NCBI GenBank assembly: GCA_026874595.1
Contig: CM049313.1
Span: 18,473,508 to 18,537,507, forward strand
Source of the DNA: Sipunculus nudus
Taxonomy: Eukaryota > Annelida > Sipuncula > Golfingiida > Sipunculidae
Length of the DNA: 64,000 bases
Reading direction: 5' to 3'
In this document: positions 1 to 11,894 of the stretch, piece by piece
Layout: every line of letters starts with the position of its first letter
Numbering within the stretch: position 1 is the first letter of the stretch
Made by a program: the position numbers and the translations under genes
Notes under the pieces: generated by a model
What the model was told of the DNA's origin: nothing
Databases searched by the model: none
What the model saw: the letters and a program-made list of their open reading frames with translations, nothing else

Positions 1-394
1 TATCTGCAATGATGACTATAAGGCCAGTATTTGTCAAGGTGTTTTTGCCAGGTGTAACTGATCAGTTGAAACTGTGTCACTGATAGAGCTAGGTATCGGC
101 AAGGGGGTAGGATAGGGTGGGGGGGGTGCCTTCGAACCCTCGTCCTCCTGCCCAGGGGTTTCATTGATACGACAATACAGCATGCAAGGCGTATCGGTAA
201 CCGTATCGATATGTATCGATATATCGGTATATTCAAACAGCTTTAGTCACTGAAGTATGAATTTGTGCACAACACAGCAAAGCTTGATAAGGTGCCCGGC
301 AGGGAAATCAGGTAGTCATACGACGACACACTCATCTAGTTGACTTCTGGAGGTTAATGCGTTCCTCCCAGTTTGTGTATGTTTGTATGTATGT
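1..394. other. intergenic, no gene seen
   Basis: No coding signal. It holds a short poly-G run near 119-127, a stretch rich in the tetramer ATCG/CGAT near 190-232, and a TG-rich stretch near 375-410 that leads into the next repeat. Confidence 0.5.
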
Positions 395-655
395 GGGTGT
401 GTTTGTTAACAACATAACTCATGCAATCTTGAACGGAATCTTATGACATTTTACAGGGCATTTCGGGAATGGGCCAATGAAGAATCCATTTAATTTTCGT
501 GTGGATCAAGCGCATGATCCGGATTCAGGATCGTAATCAAGGAATATTCACAAATGTTCAGTCACTTATGCACGAATGATCCTGGGAATACGGGCCACAT
601 GGCGGTGGCTTGTATTCCTCGGAATGCAAATTTCCATTTTATACTTATATCAGCC
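395..655 (+). repeat. dispersed repeat family A, copy 1
   Basis: About 260 bp resembling 5925-6200 in the same orientation. Shared blocks in order are GTTTGTTMACAACATAACTC, a TTTAATTTT.GTGTGGAT block, GCGCATGA.CCGG, TTCAGGATCG, a TATGCACGAAT block, and a closing ATTCCT.GGAATGCAAATTTC block. The copies differ by many substitutions and small gaps. I cannot assign the family to a transposon class. Confidence 0.6.
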
Positions 656-1690
656 GAACATTTATCTGCTATCAAAGAGTTTCAAATTTGATCACCTGTA
701 AGCTTTAGCTTTACCATAAGGAAAATGTTAAAAATGTTTAAAATGTCCATTGAAATTGTTGTTACCATGGAAAGTTTGAGGAATAACTCTCTAAAAGAAC
801 ACATATATGCGAAAACAGTGCAGCTATACCCATAGCAAGACGCCGGGGATATATGCATGAAGTTTTTATTCCTTATACAATTTTTCCAAATGAATAGAAA
901 GGAGGACTTCCTCCATGATATATAAGTACGATATTGCTCATGCATGAAAACTTGCAATCTTTGAAGGAAGCGACTTTGAGGCGGTTTGTTTTGTCTGGAG
1001 GTCGCCATTCTGATTTTTTATTGGTACCACGGGGCCTCAAATTTAAGGTTTTTTTTCGCTGCATTGATCACACCTGATACAAGTTGATTTCTCCTTCATA
1101 GACAAAAGGAAATGGTTCCTGAACAAAAAATTCAAAAGTGGCATATACTTTACTATTACATGAGCAATCTTTACCTTATATGCCTACTAAAAGAATAATT
1201 ACATATAAGTTTCCATTTTCTAATACTTATAACTGATGCTTATTTAATTGAAAATTAAATTACTTACATTACCTGCTCAACAGAAATCATTCATAAATGT
1301 TACAAGGATTTTTAAAATTTAGTCAGATTCTTTATTTATATATCAGTATATATAACTATGCTACTGAATCAGTCATCATACTCGGGTTCCCATTTTGAAC
1401 TCCTCTCCATCTTTACTCATATTTTACAGCCTCTCCTGAAGAATGTAGTCACTGAAGACCTGACAAATATAGTTCATTTGGAAATGAACATTTCCTATCA
1501 CGATCATGCAAATATCATTTCCTCCTGGCTAATTTCTTACAGAATTCCATACACGTCTGTGCTGAAAAATTAGTTCTTCTTGTATTTCATATATTCAGGA
1601 TTAACATGTTTTGCGGCATCCCGCTGGTTGACATACAAGCAGTTACCTGCTGTTTCTCAGTTTATAATTAATTTTTTTCTAAAATTCAGA
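656..1690. other. intergenic, AT-rich, nothing recognised
   Basis: Open frames here are short (108 codons or fewer) and show no signal peptide, domain or splice context. No repeat shared with the rest of the window was seen. Confidence 0.5.
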
Positions 1691-1989
1691 ATCTAAGGCA
1701 AAAAAATAAATAAATAAAAGGTATGGTTCTCTGGCACCGTCAGTGTCAATTTTAACGCCCCGCTTCAAACATTTTTATATTGATTTTTATCTTACAAGAA
1801 GATAAATAATACAATTTATGTAGTGTTTTTACCTGTTTAGCAAAAAGGCTTGTTATTTTCATGCCTTCTCCCTGATCATATGACATTTTTATCGAAACTT
1901 TCAAAAAAGGGCAAAAAATTAAATACCGCCCGCCCGCACTGATTTTTGAAAAAAAAAGTGCCTGAGAACCATATATGGCCTAATTCTAA
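1691..1989 (-). mobile_element. foldback MITE family B, copy 1
   Basis: A roughly 300-bp non-coding element with inverted ends. The left end reads GGTATGGTTCTCTGGCAC and the right end GTGCCTGAGAACCATA. A CCCGCCCGCACTGA block sits inside the right end. The interior matches 2831-3138 in the opposite orientation, including the ATCATATGAC and TTTATCGAAAC segments. No transposase is encoded. The superfamily is unclear because no clean target duplication is visible. Confidence 0.75.
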
Positions 1990-2116
1990 AGTAATGTATC
2001 TGCAAACATAACATGCTTCTTGTAAAGGAAAATCTTTAATTCTGATAATTCCAGGAACACCCCTCATCGAGGAGTGAGAAACTTACAAAAAAAATTTAAA
2101 ATTTAATTGATTTCGG

Positions 2117-2157
2117 ACAAAAAGTCCCTGAGAACCAAGCCTATTTTTTTGCCTTAA
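2117..2157 (+). repeat. orphan terminus of MITE family B
   Basis: AAAGTCCCTGAGAACCAAGC followed by a T-run and GCCTTA matches the right terminus of the element at 2831-3138. Only the end is present. Confidence 0.5.
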
Positions 2158-2830
2158 CTGTAACGTCAACGACGAAGAAAGAAGTTCTACGTCAAAACTG
2201 GGACAAGTTACTTACACGTACATTTAAGAATAGATAGAAAATTTACGTTTGTAGTGACAGTCCCTTGGGCGGGGGGGGGGGGGGGTAGGAATGTTTCAAA
2301 TTGAATATACCTCAGTCGATCTAACAAAGCTGAAGGTGTTCATGGGTAGATTAGAGAACAAATAAAATATACAATCGGTGTAAAACGGGAATAATAGAGG
2401 AGCTTTAACTTCATGTTTTATTTTAATCGGAAATTGGGTCTGACCCAGCTTAAAATGGGTTGACCAATTATATTGGGCGGCCAAATACCCGTTCCTTTAT
2501 TTGAGTCTTAACACTTTAGATATAGTCATCCTGTCACGTTTAATTTTGTCTTATGCATCGGATATTCTGCTATAGTTATTTAAAGGTAGGAACTTACATT
2601 TTGGTTTGTTGACGGAGTTTTTGCACTGAGCATGTTTGTGCACTCATTGGCCGGGAAAGAAGTCTATTGTTTGGGAACATAGGTTTGACATCTCCGACAT
2701 GGTTTTGTTTTCTTTGGTTTCGCAGGCACTATAGACGTATTAAGTTAAAGCTATCCACTTTATTCTAGACATTCATATAAATATGCATATACCCGTGGAT
2801 TAAAACGTTGTAGAAAACAAATGTAATTTA

Positions 2831-3138
2831 TAAGCAAAAAAATGTGTGGTTCTCAGGCACTTTTTTTAAAAAATCAATGCGGGCGGGTGATTTTTTGTTT
2901 TACCTTTTTTTGTATGTTTCGATAAAAAAAGTCATATGATCAAGGAAAAGCATGATAATAACAGAATGATTTCCTTAACAGGTAAAAGCACTACATAACA
3001 AAGGAAATCTGATCCAAATTGTATCATTTTATCTTCTTGAAAGATGAAAAATCAAAATATAAATTTTTTATGCGGGGGGGGGGGGGGTTAAAATTGACGG
3101 GGGCAGTGCCTGAGAACCATACCTATTTTAGGCCTTAG
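2831..3138 (+). mobile_element. foldback MITE family B, copy 2
   Basis: Left end TGGTTCTCAGGCAC and right end GTGCCTGAGAACCATACC are inverted repeats. A GCGGGCGGGTGA block follows the left end, and a 12-14 nt G-run precedes the right end. It is an inverted partner of 1691-1989, so the two could form a long imperfect hairpin around an 840-bp spacer. No coding capacity. Confidence 0.75.
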
Positions 3139-5084
3139 TGGTAAGATCTCGTTGTAAAATCATGTTCGATGATTGAAAGAAATTAAGACTGATGTTACCT
3201 TCGATGTTACAGTGAAAACTAATGTACATAATTAAAATATTGACCGCTTACATTCAGCCTAACTGGAACATCACGCTAAAAGGTAAATGTAGCGGCCGTG
3301 TTGTTAACGTTTGTTAGTTAGCATGCAAGGTTCATTTTTAATGTTGTTTACTATCTTGTGTCCCGTCTTTCTGATATCTCTGACAGGGTTAAAATATTTT
3401 TGCTTGACAGTATCTTTTGTGGTAGATTATGCAAAAATGCAACCAATACAATCACTTATGAAACTAAAATAACCAATCATTGATATAATCGGTTAATTTG
3501 CACACCAGTAGTATTTTTTATTGTTTACCCCTTAAAGACCCCAGTCCTGCCTAAACCTGATGTATTGTATGTAAACGTTAGGTGAACATCCATGGAACCT
3601 GCAATGGTCAACCTCTGGGTTTATCTGATTCCTCTTAAACAATCTGCTAATTAATCATGTTTAAACGTTTAAGAATCGTGTTTTAACGTTTAAGAGTGTG
3701 GACATGCCCAAGTGCAATAACATAAAAATAAAGCTTAAAAACCTGTCGAAGAGTTCGCGAAGCAACAGTACAATCACTTTTTGTCTAATAACTAACAAGA
3801 ACGAAAGATTTTCGGTTTTGAAAGGTTTTGATTAAGTACACATGATAACTTTGAAATATATTATTAATAAGATAAGATATTAAAAATCTGGCTCTGAAAA
3901 CAAATTATTACAGTTTAAATATATGGCAAACACATATTATTAACAAAAATGCTTTTGTAAAAGTTAATGTCAATCATTCATTTCTGCATGTTCTTAATAA
4001 CAGTAAAATGATAACTCGCATTCTTCTAGATGGACTCGGGGCAATCAGTCTTGCTACACAATCATAAATTTACTCTTTTTTTCATTTTTTCAGTTACATT
4101 TTTAAAATTTTCTTATCATTGTAACATATTTTGGAGCTGGTCCAAGCAGTGACTGGATTAGCAATTAGTCTAAGCAATCACTGGCTAAGTCTTCGCCATT
4201 TGGGAATCGCCCAAGTGACTCCGAATGGCCCAGACCGTCCAGGAATAACAGAGCCACACTAAATATGAGCGAATTAAGTGCTCGCCATGTCACGTCTGTA
4301 TGTACTTTTCAGCTTCAAGTTTATATAACTAGAAGTACCAATGCAGTGTACACTCTACTGTTTTGGACTTGTTCCCTGATGCATAAGATTGACTAATATA
4401 TTTAGATAAATCTTGTTCAAACAGAGACGAGCAACTATGCTTGTACTGGGGGAACAGAGACGCGCCTATGAAACCAGTACGGTAGAGTATAAAGGGCTTC
4501 AAGGAAGCTGTTCATCCTCCTTCCGTCGTCTGTAGATACTTTTGCACAATTGACTCGGATATATGAATGTTAGTGTTCTTAAAGGCATGTTCTTTTTCTT
4601 GTTTGCAGAATGTTATCTAATACTTATAAAAGGAATTCGCTCCACCATTGTCCTGTATGTTCTCTGAACCCGCATTGCGTATGACAATGTGCCATAACTC
4701 ATTTTAAAGGTTATTGTCCCCGCAGTGACATAGGCGATATGAAAATAAATAATGTTTAATGTACATATAATATTGAGCGATTATATTCCGTTTTTACTGA
4801 CCTGCGAGGAGGTTAGACCGAGCAGAGACCGAACTGCCTTCGGCAATGGCCAGAAAAAGTGCATCGTGGTAACTCAACCTCAAATACACGATTAAGGACT
4901 ATTGATCATATAAATAACGCTTGCTTTCAGTGAGGGATTTGAGCATGTCTGGTTTTACATTTGACCCAGGCTCTCACCCTTGGGCTTGGACAGTAAAAGT
5001 GAAAAATACATGTTTCTCGCTTTATGATATTGAGGGTTCAAGCCAAAACCTAATTCAAGGTCACAATTTCAGAGACAGGGGTGG
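3139..5084. other. intergenic; one TATA-like site
   Basis: No frame of note. A TATAAAGG sequence at 4488-4495 lies in a locally GC-richer patch (4430-4540) and could be a plus-strand core promoter. I see neither a convincing initiator nor a downstream exon, so it is not called as one. Confidence 0.4.
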
Positions 5085-5175
5085 GGTGGGGTAGGGTGGT
5101 GGTGGGTGTTTCAGGCCTTAAAATTGGTCTGATACGATAACAAAAGGTTGCGGCGGCTGAAAGTGGGATAAGGAC
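5085..5175 (+). repeat. dispersed repeat family C, partial
   Basis: The segment AAAATTGGTCTGATACG, then GGTTGCGGCGGCTGAAA, matches the right part of the element at 57047-57195. A G/T-rich tract precedes it. The CAGGGGCGGAT end seen in other copies is missing. Confidence 0.55.
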
Positions 5176-5528
5176 CCTCTGCAATGAGTCCTATTCTGTC
5201 CGCTTCTGGTACTTACGTAGTATGCATATTTCTGTTTCTTTCACCAAGGTTCAGTTTCCTTGCAACCTACATTTAATTAATATTTCATGTGTTCCTCACA
5301 TCAACCTAATCTTTATACGTTCAACGATAGAATCTAGAATACAGTCAAAAATAATCCAAAAACCTAAATGCTCCCGCGTTTTATTCCGGATCGCAGTGTA
5401 GACATCATCAACGACCGGGTCTTCAAGGTAAACATACAGGGGTATGAATTTCTTTCCATGAGCACAGCGCCAAAAAGTAAATGTAAAAACTGAAAACCTA
5501 TATTATCTTTTAACATTTTAAATAAAAC

Positions 5529-5760
5529 ATCAGGATTAGGTTCTACAGATAAATCTGTTTTAACTTTGATAAAATAAGCTTTTTCTCACTTTAGATGTTT
5601 TTTTTTTTTCATTCATACTAGATTTTGCAGATTAAACTTTTTTAACTTTGAAAAAAAGGCTTTTTCTCACTTTAGATGATTTTTTTACATCCGGACTAGG
5701 TTCTACAGATTAAACTGTTTTAACTTTGATTATTTTTTTTTTCATTTTAGATGATATTTT
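5529..5760 (+). repeat. three diverged tandem copies, unit about 70-90 bp
   Basis: Each unit carries TACTAGRTT-like or GGTTCTACAGATTAA, then TTTTAACTTTGA, then CTTTTTCTCACTTTAGATG and a T-run of 7-13. Copies begin near 5529, 5618 and 5688 and differ by indels in the T-runs. Confidence 0.65.
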
Positions 5761-5890
5761 ATCTTTGCACAACATCTCGGTTATCTTTCCTTATTCCACT
5801 GAGATCATGAGCATAACATACCCCCAGATTTATATACTCTGATGCAAGGTATATGATTCCTCCGCCAGGAGGGAATGCATTTATCCCGGT

Positions 5891-5891
<1 letters not shown>

Positions 5892-5924
<33 letters not shown>

Positions 5925-5939
5925 TTGTGTGTGTGTGTT
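5892..5939 (+). repeat. (GT)n microsatellite
   Basis: About 15 GT units, a GATT interruption, then about 6 more. It gives the His-Thr run in the reverse-strand frame over 5759-6181, which is therefore not read as a gene. Confidence 0.95.
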
Positions 5940-6200
5940 TGTTCACAACATAACTCACGCGGTCTTGGATGAAATAGTATGAAATTGAAAGGGTCTCTCG
6001 GATATAGGTCAAGAAATAATCTATTTAATTTTGGTGTGGATGCGGCGCATGACCCGGTTTCAGGATCGTCATCAAGAATATTTACAAATGTAGAGTCACG
6101 TATGCACGAATATACCTGGAAATATGAACCGAATAAATGGAGGCAAACACATCGCAGAGGCCTGCATTCCTTAGAATGCAAATTTCTAGTGTCGCATTTA
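5925..6200 (+). repeat. dispersed repeat family A, copy 2
   Basis: Same order of conserved blocks as 395-655. It abuts the GT microsatellite, as copy 1 abuts a TG-rich stretch, so the TG tract may belong to the element. Confidence 0.6.
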
Positions 6201-6877
6201 AATGAAAATGACTACAGTCCGTAACAGGACCCGTCTGCGTGTTTTTTTTTTCAATTTCGTGTTTAACATGAAGATATTTTACAAATAAATTTGAGATTAA
6301 GTATATATATGCAGATGTTCCGTCAGACTTGTTTACAGTAATAAAATATTAAGCAACCGTAACTAAATTGCTACTCTCCCTTCGTTATGACTATTCAATA
6401 TTTTTACATACCGTACTAAAAATAACTTCCCTCTCTTTATTCATCGGTCCCTAGGCAAGTGAGTGAATTTTGGTTGGCGAGGTTAAAATTTCGCGATTAT
6501 TACGTTTTCCTTGTTTCGCGATGGTTCAATTTTCACTCTCACAATACAATAACCTACATACATCCATTCACTATATTTAATATATGCGCAAAGTCATAAT
6601 AATTAGACGGGAACCCAAGTGATCACTTACTTAGTAGGAATAATTGTACATGATAGGCAGTTAATTCGAAAGATCTGCTATCATCTATAAAGGCAGTCTT
6701 TAATTGTGGAGGGGGGGGGGGGGTAACATACAGGATCAAATTAAAACTATTTATAATATCAATATTTTGCCTTTCGACCTGCCTTCAGTGATGGGGTCTC
6801 TTATTCACGGAGGATTTATTTTCGCGATGCTTTCATTTTCTCGAACATTGCGAATTCGAAACGCTCTCGGACAGAAA
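6201..6877. other. intergenic with a TTCGCGA-repeat fragment and poly-G
   Basis: 6470-6545 carries GGCGAGGTTAAAATTTCGCG and TTTCGCGATGGTTCAATTTT, matching one half of the MITE at 49382-49813. A 13-15 nt G-run lies at 6708-6722. No gene signal. Confidence 0.5.
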
Positions 6878-7626
6878 GGCCACCACAGTTTGCTCTCAAA
6901 CATTGAGATATGTGAAAGCGGCCCCAAATAAAATACAATCGGCGCACCGGCACCAACATTTAGTTCATACATCGGCCCACCGGCACCAACATTAAGTTCA
7001 TACCATCGGCCCACCGGCACCAACATTTAGTTCATACCATCGGCCCAGCGGCACCAACATTAAGTTCATACCATCGGCCCAGCGGCACCAACATTTAGTT
7101 CATACCATCGGCCCAGCGGCACCAACATTTAGTTCATACCATCGGCCCACCGGCACCAACATTTAGTTCATACCATCGGCCCACCGGCACCAACATTTAG
7201 TTCATACCGTCGGCTTACCGGCACCAACATTTAGTTCATACCGTCGGCCCACCGGCACCAACATTTAGTTCATACCGTCGGCCCACCGGCACCAACATTT
7301 AGTTCATACCGTCGGCCCACCGGCACCAACATTAACTTCATACCGTCGGCCCACCGGCACCAACATATACTTCATACCGTCGGCCCACCGGCACCAACAT
7401 TTACTTCATACCGTCGGCCCACCAGCACCAACATTTAGTTCATACCGTCTACCCACCGGCACCAACATTTAGTTCATACCGTCGGCCCACCGGCACCAAC
7501 ATTTAGTTCATACAATCGGCCCACCGGCACCAACATTTAGTTCATACCATCGGCCCACCGGCATCAAGATAAGGCCACCACAGTTTGCTCTAAAACGTTG
7601 AGATATGTGAAAGCGGCCCCAAATAA
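6878..7626. repeat. 34-bp minisatellite, about 18 copies, between 54-bp direct repeats
   Basis: The unit contains CGGCCCACCGGCACCAAC followed by ATTTAGTTCATACCAT (34 bp in total). It repeats head to tail from about 6939 to 7566, with variants CAGCGG/CACCGG and CCAT/CCGT. The variants cluster: CAGCGG copies sit near 7045-7125 and CCGT copies near 7205-7490. The array is framed by near-identical 54-bp direct repeats, 6878-6931 and 7573-7626, beginning GGCCACCACAGTTTGCTCT and ending GCGGCCCCAAATAA. No long open frame crosses it and no CRISPR-type spacers exist. Confidence 0.95.
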
Positions 7627-7839
7627 TCCCACCGGCATCAAGATATTTTAAGCCATGGATCTACCACGGTAAACTGTTAAGTCCGCCGCTGGATTTGAGG
7701 TAGGACGTAAATCAGTTGATTATTTTTTTTTGTTCCGTCATCGCATTTTCTGAAATTTCCAGCCGGATAAATACAGCCGGAAAATCCTCGGCATTGAAAA
7801 TAATTTTTGCAGCCGATTTTTTTAAAACTAATGACCTGT

Positions 7840-8970
7840 ATACCTAATTGCTACAGACCTATATCAGTTATAGGCCAATTCCTAAGATTATTGAATCGTA
7901 TATGAAAAAACCTTTGATATCTCATTTAATTATATATCGGCTTCTCGCCGACAGACAATCTACATACATCACGCACAGGTCCACGTCAACACCTCTACAT
8001 ACAACTGTTAATGACTGGTTCGCCACTAAAAACCAACACAAGATCACTGTTGCTTGCGTCCTCGACATAAAGAAAGGTTTTGATTGCTTAGATCACTCTA
8101 CCGTACTCGGTAATTTAAGTCAGTATGGTTTTTTGGGAATGAATTTTCCTGGTTTCAGTCCTACTCGAATAACAGGATTCAAGTTGTTAAAAGTTATAAA
8201 ATGCTCTCTTCACCAAAAAAGCTGAATATTGGGGCTCCCTCACGGAACCTTCTTTGGAACTATTCTATTTCTGGTATACGTAAATGATTTCCCTGAATTT
8301 GTCAACTGTAAATAATGTATCCTGGTGATACCGCCCTCTATTCTAGTTCTGAATCCATCGAAAAAGGGGTCCAGAGCCTTCAGTTAAAGCTTGACAAAGC
8401 CAATGAATAATTTGCAAGGAACAGATTAAAGATAAATCCGGATGAGTGTAATTACCTGCTCTTAAATAATAAGTCTGAAGTCAAGTTCATCTAAAGACTA
8501 AATGATCAGATTATACCATAGATTATACCAGAATATCCGAGAAGCCTAGTCTTTTCTCATTTTCAAGCAAAATATTGAAACATGCTAAAATCATTTTACG
8601 TTTTTAAAACTTTTTTTATCACTTTTATGTTTCAAATTATATATTATCCTAGTACACGCTCGTATATATAGATACTATTTTTCCATGTTATGACGGGCCA
8701 TTTGCGATAACCTGTGTATTTATCAGGTATAATTGATCGCTAGATCATTAATGTACGCTGATTGAGCTTAAATTATTACTTGAGAATACAATTCACGTCT
8801 TGAATGTTTAAAAATTCCAGTTTTATTGTACACAGGTTCATATGCCAATTGTATATCTATCGTATCAGATGTTTTAAAATTGTAGCAAGACCTCATGGAA
8901 GAACAGCATGTGCTGAATGAGCTATCCTATTGAAATATATTGTAATAATTAAACAAATAAATAAATACAT
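7840..8970 (+). pseudogene. decayed non-LTR retrotransposon reverse transcriptase
   Basis: Translated segments match the Jockey/CR1-type reverse transcriptase core in order. A YRPI.KIIE start lies at 7848 onward. The catalytic motif A stretch reads LDIKKGFDCLDH near 8065-8100. A frameshifted GTFFGTILFLVYVNDFPEF block lies near 8235-8300. The YADD box has decayed to YPGD near 8320. A RLKINPDECNYLL segment lies near 8427-8462. Stops at 8226, 8317 and 8408 and at least one frameshift interrupt it. The 3' tail has a GAGCTATCCT motif near 8920 and A/T-rich AAATAAATAAAT near 8955, typical of LINE 3' ends. It is dead, and 5' truncated relative to a full ORF2. Confidence 0.85.
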
Positions 8971-9059
8971 TCTGTCGGATTTTTCAAAATATCCGGCCGG
9001 CAGCACCTTCACAGCTACCGATCCTTCCAGTCAGGATTGAGGGAGGGGAGGAGGCCATG

Positions 9060-9935
9060 ATCAGTGGCGGATCAAGAACGGGGGGGGGGGGGGGGCTAAT
9101 ATGTATAGGCATTATGATAACTAAGTGTTATATATTTGTGTATATATGTATATATAAATTTATATTTACATTACTTTTATCATTATAATCAGTATTATTA
9201 CTATACGTAATATATTTTAGTGTATGAAAATATAGATTTTATTTTAATTTCCAAGTATGTACCATGGTATTTTAAGGTTAATTACAGGTACACGGGGAGG
9301 GTGGATACCACCTTCCATATTGGAATTTTTTAGAACATTTTTAGAACTATTTTCTCCAAAAAATATGAGGATTTTCTGTTCCAGAAAAATTGTTCTCTAG
9401 GTCTTTGCTTTATGTAGTAGAACTGTAGAGTGGTGCAGTATTTAATATTTATATTTATTCAACATTTTAATATTTTTAATATAAATTTTAATCGTTTTCA
9501 ACATGCTCAATGGCGCCACGGCGCATTTACGTTTATAACTCGCAAAATATAAACCTTTAAATGTAATGCTCGGAGTAAAATATATGATATGTTGAAGTCT
9601 TGTGTTAATATTTGCATTTTACCTGGGTCCTTGGTCTCGGCAGCACACAGGACTCCTAAGAGCACGGATCGTGAGTTCGAGTCCCGATATCACCAGAGGA
9701 GTCTTGAGATTGTTCACGATCGACCCAAACCAGGGCCTAGTGCTCTGTAGTTATTTTGCAGCTGTTCATAAATATCCTCATCCTCAACTAATGAATTTGA
9801 AAGTAATACACTGCAGATAACTAAAATAAAATTTAATTTCTAATTAATATAAAATATCTAAAATTAAAAAAGGGAAGTACAATAAATGAGAGATACTGCA
9901 GCTCAACGGGGGCCCCCTCTGGATCCGTCACTGAT
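9060..9935. mobile_element. non-autonomous hAT-like element
   Basis: Imperfect terminal inverted repeats: CAGTGGCGGATCAAGAACGG at 9062 and the complement of CCCCTCTGGATCCGTCACTG ending 9933. A long G-run follows the left end and GGGGGCCCCC precedes the right. CAG...CTG ends suggest hAT, but no 8-bp target duplication survives. The interior is AT-rich and non-coding. Near 9632-9695 there is a tRNA-like patch with a box B-like GAGTTCGAGTCC, perhaps a SINE relic. Confidence 0.6.
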
Positions 9936-10215
9936 AGTTCTGGCCATTAAAAGTATATATATATATATAAATATTAGTAAAAAGTATTAAGGTATTATAG
10001 TATGAGACTAAGTGAAATTCCGAGTACTGGTGACTGTCAATCATTTCGAGAGCAGTTAGTCGTGTTCGTTGATACTGCTAAAATAGACCGGTCCAAGAAG
10101 AAGCTATAGGATTTCACTAGAGTGTAGCTGGCTAAGTGATTGCTAAGTAAACCATGTCCTTTTGCATTTGAATATGTTGCTTTAAAATAATGCAGCCATA
10201 AAGTTGATGTATTTA

Positions 10216-10410
10216 TTTTACATGGCTTGTACAAATAGTTATTATAACTAATCTAGACACTCTCTGGCTCAGCTGGTAGCGTCTAGAAGTGCGGTTAACC
10301 ATGTAGGAAAAACTACAGGCCTTGGACGGGCCAATAAATTCACTCTCATAGCCTCGCCGAGGGTCGAATACCGGTCACCAGCGGATTTTACCCTTCGACT
10401 GTCTTGGTGT
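10216..10410 (-). mobile_element. tRNA-derived SINE family S, reverse copy
   Basis: Read on the minus strand, a degenerate tRNA-like head (GTCGAAGGGT, a GGT.ACCGG..TCGACC box B region) is followed by a GCCCGTCCAAGGCC body segment and a tail TTATAATAACTATTTGTACA. The tail matches 43192-43440 and 43545-43750. Box B has decayed, so it is probably transcriptionally dead. Confidence 0.7.
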
Positions 10411-11894
10411 TGTCTTCCATTTTAATCTTGATTGCTATCGTGGTATGAAAGGCTAAGCGTAATCAGTAAGTGCCATTATCATGGTAATTTAGTCAAGTAT
10501 TGTTATGGTCACAATGAGAGATCACAATGTAAACTTCTCATGTCATTTAAATTTAAAAAAAAAGCTTGAAATCAAAGTTAAAACACATATGTGTCATGCT
10601 TGTAAGATATTTATACTTGCTGGATAATATGGCACTAGTCAAAATACCAAACTAACTTTGTTTTGGTAGATAATTTCTCCTATGATTTTGCTTTTTTGAT
10701 AATTCATAATCACTAAGATACCCGTCTGATATCAGATATGTCTTGAAATATTTGGAGTGCACTTTCCTCATAAATAAGTCATTTTTAATTGGAAGCGGTG
10801 CAAAAATATCTTCCTAGCATCCCACGAAAGAAGAAAAGTAATAGAATAACTTGAGCTGAATATCTAATGCTGAGATTTGAGATTTGTAAATATGTATGTA
10901 ATGATCAAAACCCCCAAGAGTCACCTGTTTGTGGTAAAATTGGTTTTATTTTCGTTATTCCAGTGGATATATTTCGCGTTTCACTTTGATGGGTGTTCGT
11001 TAAAAACGCGTTCACACCTGTCATAATTAAGCACGACACCTCAGGGATACATTATACCTGTCATAGCAGGTGTAATACCGTGATTCGGAAACCGTTATAT
11101 GTTTCTCAGAAGTTAATTACAAATATATCCCAGACAATTAAGCGATGTATATATGGTATTGACGTCAATTTTTTTTTCACCATTTGATACTGACTGCATT
11201 TACAAAGTTTTATTTAGCGTGTGCTGCGGTTTCGAATCATGACAATAGATAATTATGTTTAAAATATTTTAATATTGCTTGTTATTAGCCATGTTAAACT
11301 AAGCTTTCGTGTCAGAATATTAATTAAATGTGAATTTAAGGCCCATTAGGGTCCCTGCCGGACCTCGGGCGATTTTGATATAATTAAAATTAAAATTTCC
11401 TGTTATCATTTGACAACATGATACTAACAAAATTAATTTGCACATAAAAACAAAACTTAATTTTATCGAATTTTATAATTTTTTTCACTGGAAAGAAATG
11501 TAGCGACAGCTTTAATTCAGTAAGTTCTACTAAAACTCGGTTTGATACGGGAGGGAGGGGGGCGCTCAAAATTGACGCGCGGTACCAATTTTGTTGGCTT
11601 TATATGCGCATATCACTATTGTCTATCATATGTTTGCAAGATATACATGGATATATTTTCCATACAATATGCCATAATACATCTGTTAACTGAAGAAGAA
11701 GATTTTTTTTTTATTTTAATATCAAGGCCACACAGTAACAACAACACAATGTGTGTATTTTGTCATATATGATGTAGCGTTTACTTTATACCTTAAGTAA
11801 TATTAACATCATTTTCACTGTAATGAAGTAACAAGTATAAATTGAAGTCAGCTGTGATGAAATGATATTTGACTATAAGGTGAGTGCGGTTAAA
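10411..11894. other. intergenic, nothing recognised
   Basis: AT-rich, with only short open frames. A donor-like AAG/GTGAGT sequence spans 11877-11885, but no exon can be attached to it. Confidence 0.45.

Noticed and set aside
1876-2067. 63-codon reverse frame over MITE family B
   Set aside because: It lies over the element end and its G/C block; no coding features and not kept in other copies.
5759-6181. 140-codon reverse-strand frame with His-Thr run
   Set aside because: The run is the translated GT microsatellite, and the rest is dispersed repeat family A.
6939-7566. CRISPR-like array
   Set aside because: Units are contiguous 34-mers with no unique spacers, in a eukaryotic genome; it is a minisatellite.
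7840-8500. active LINE
   Set aside because: The YADD box is YPGD, three in-frame stops and a frameshift are present, and no endonuclease domain is seen upstream.
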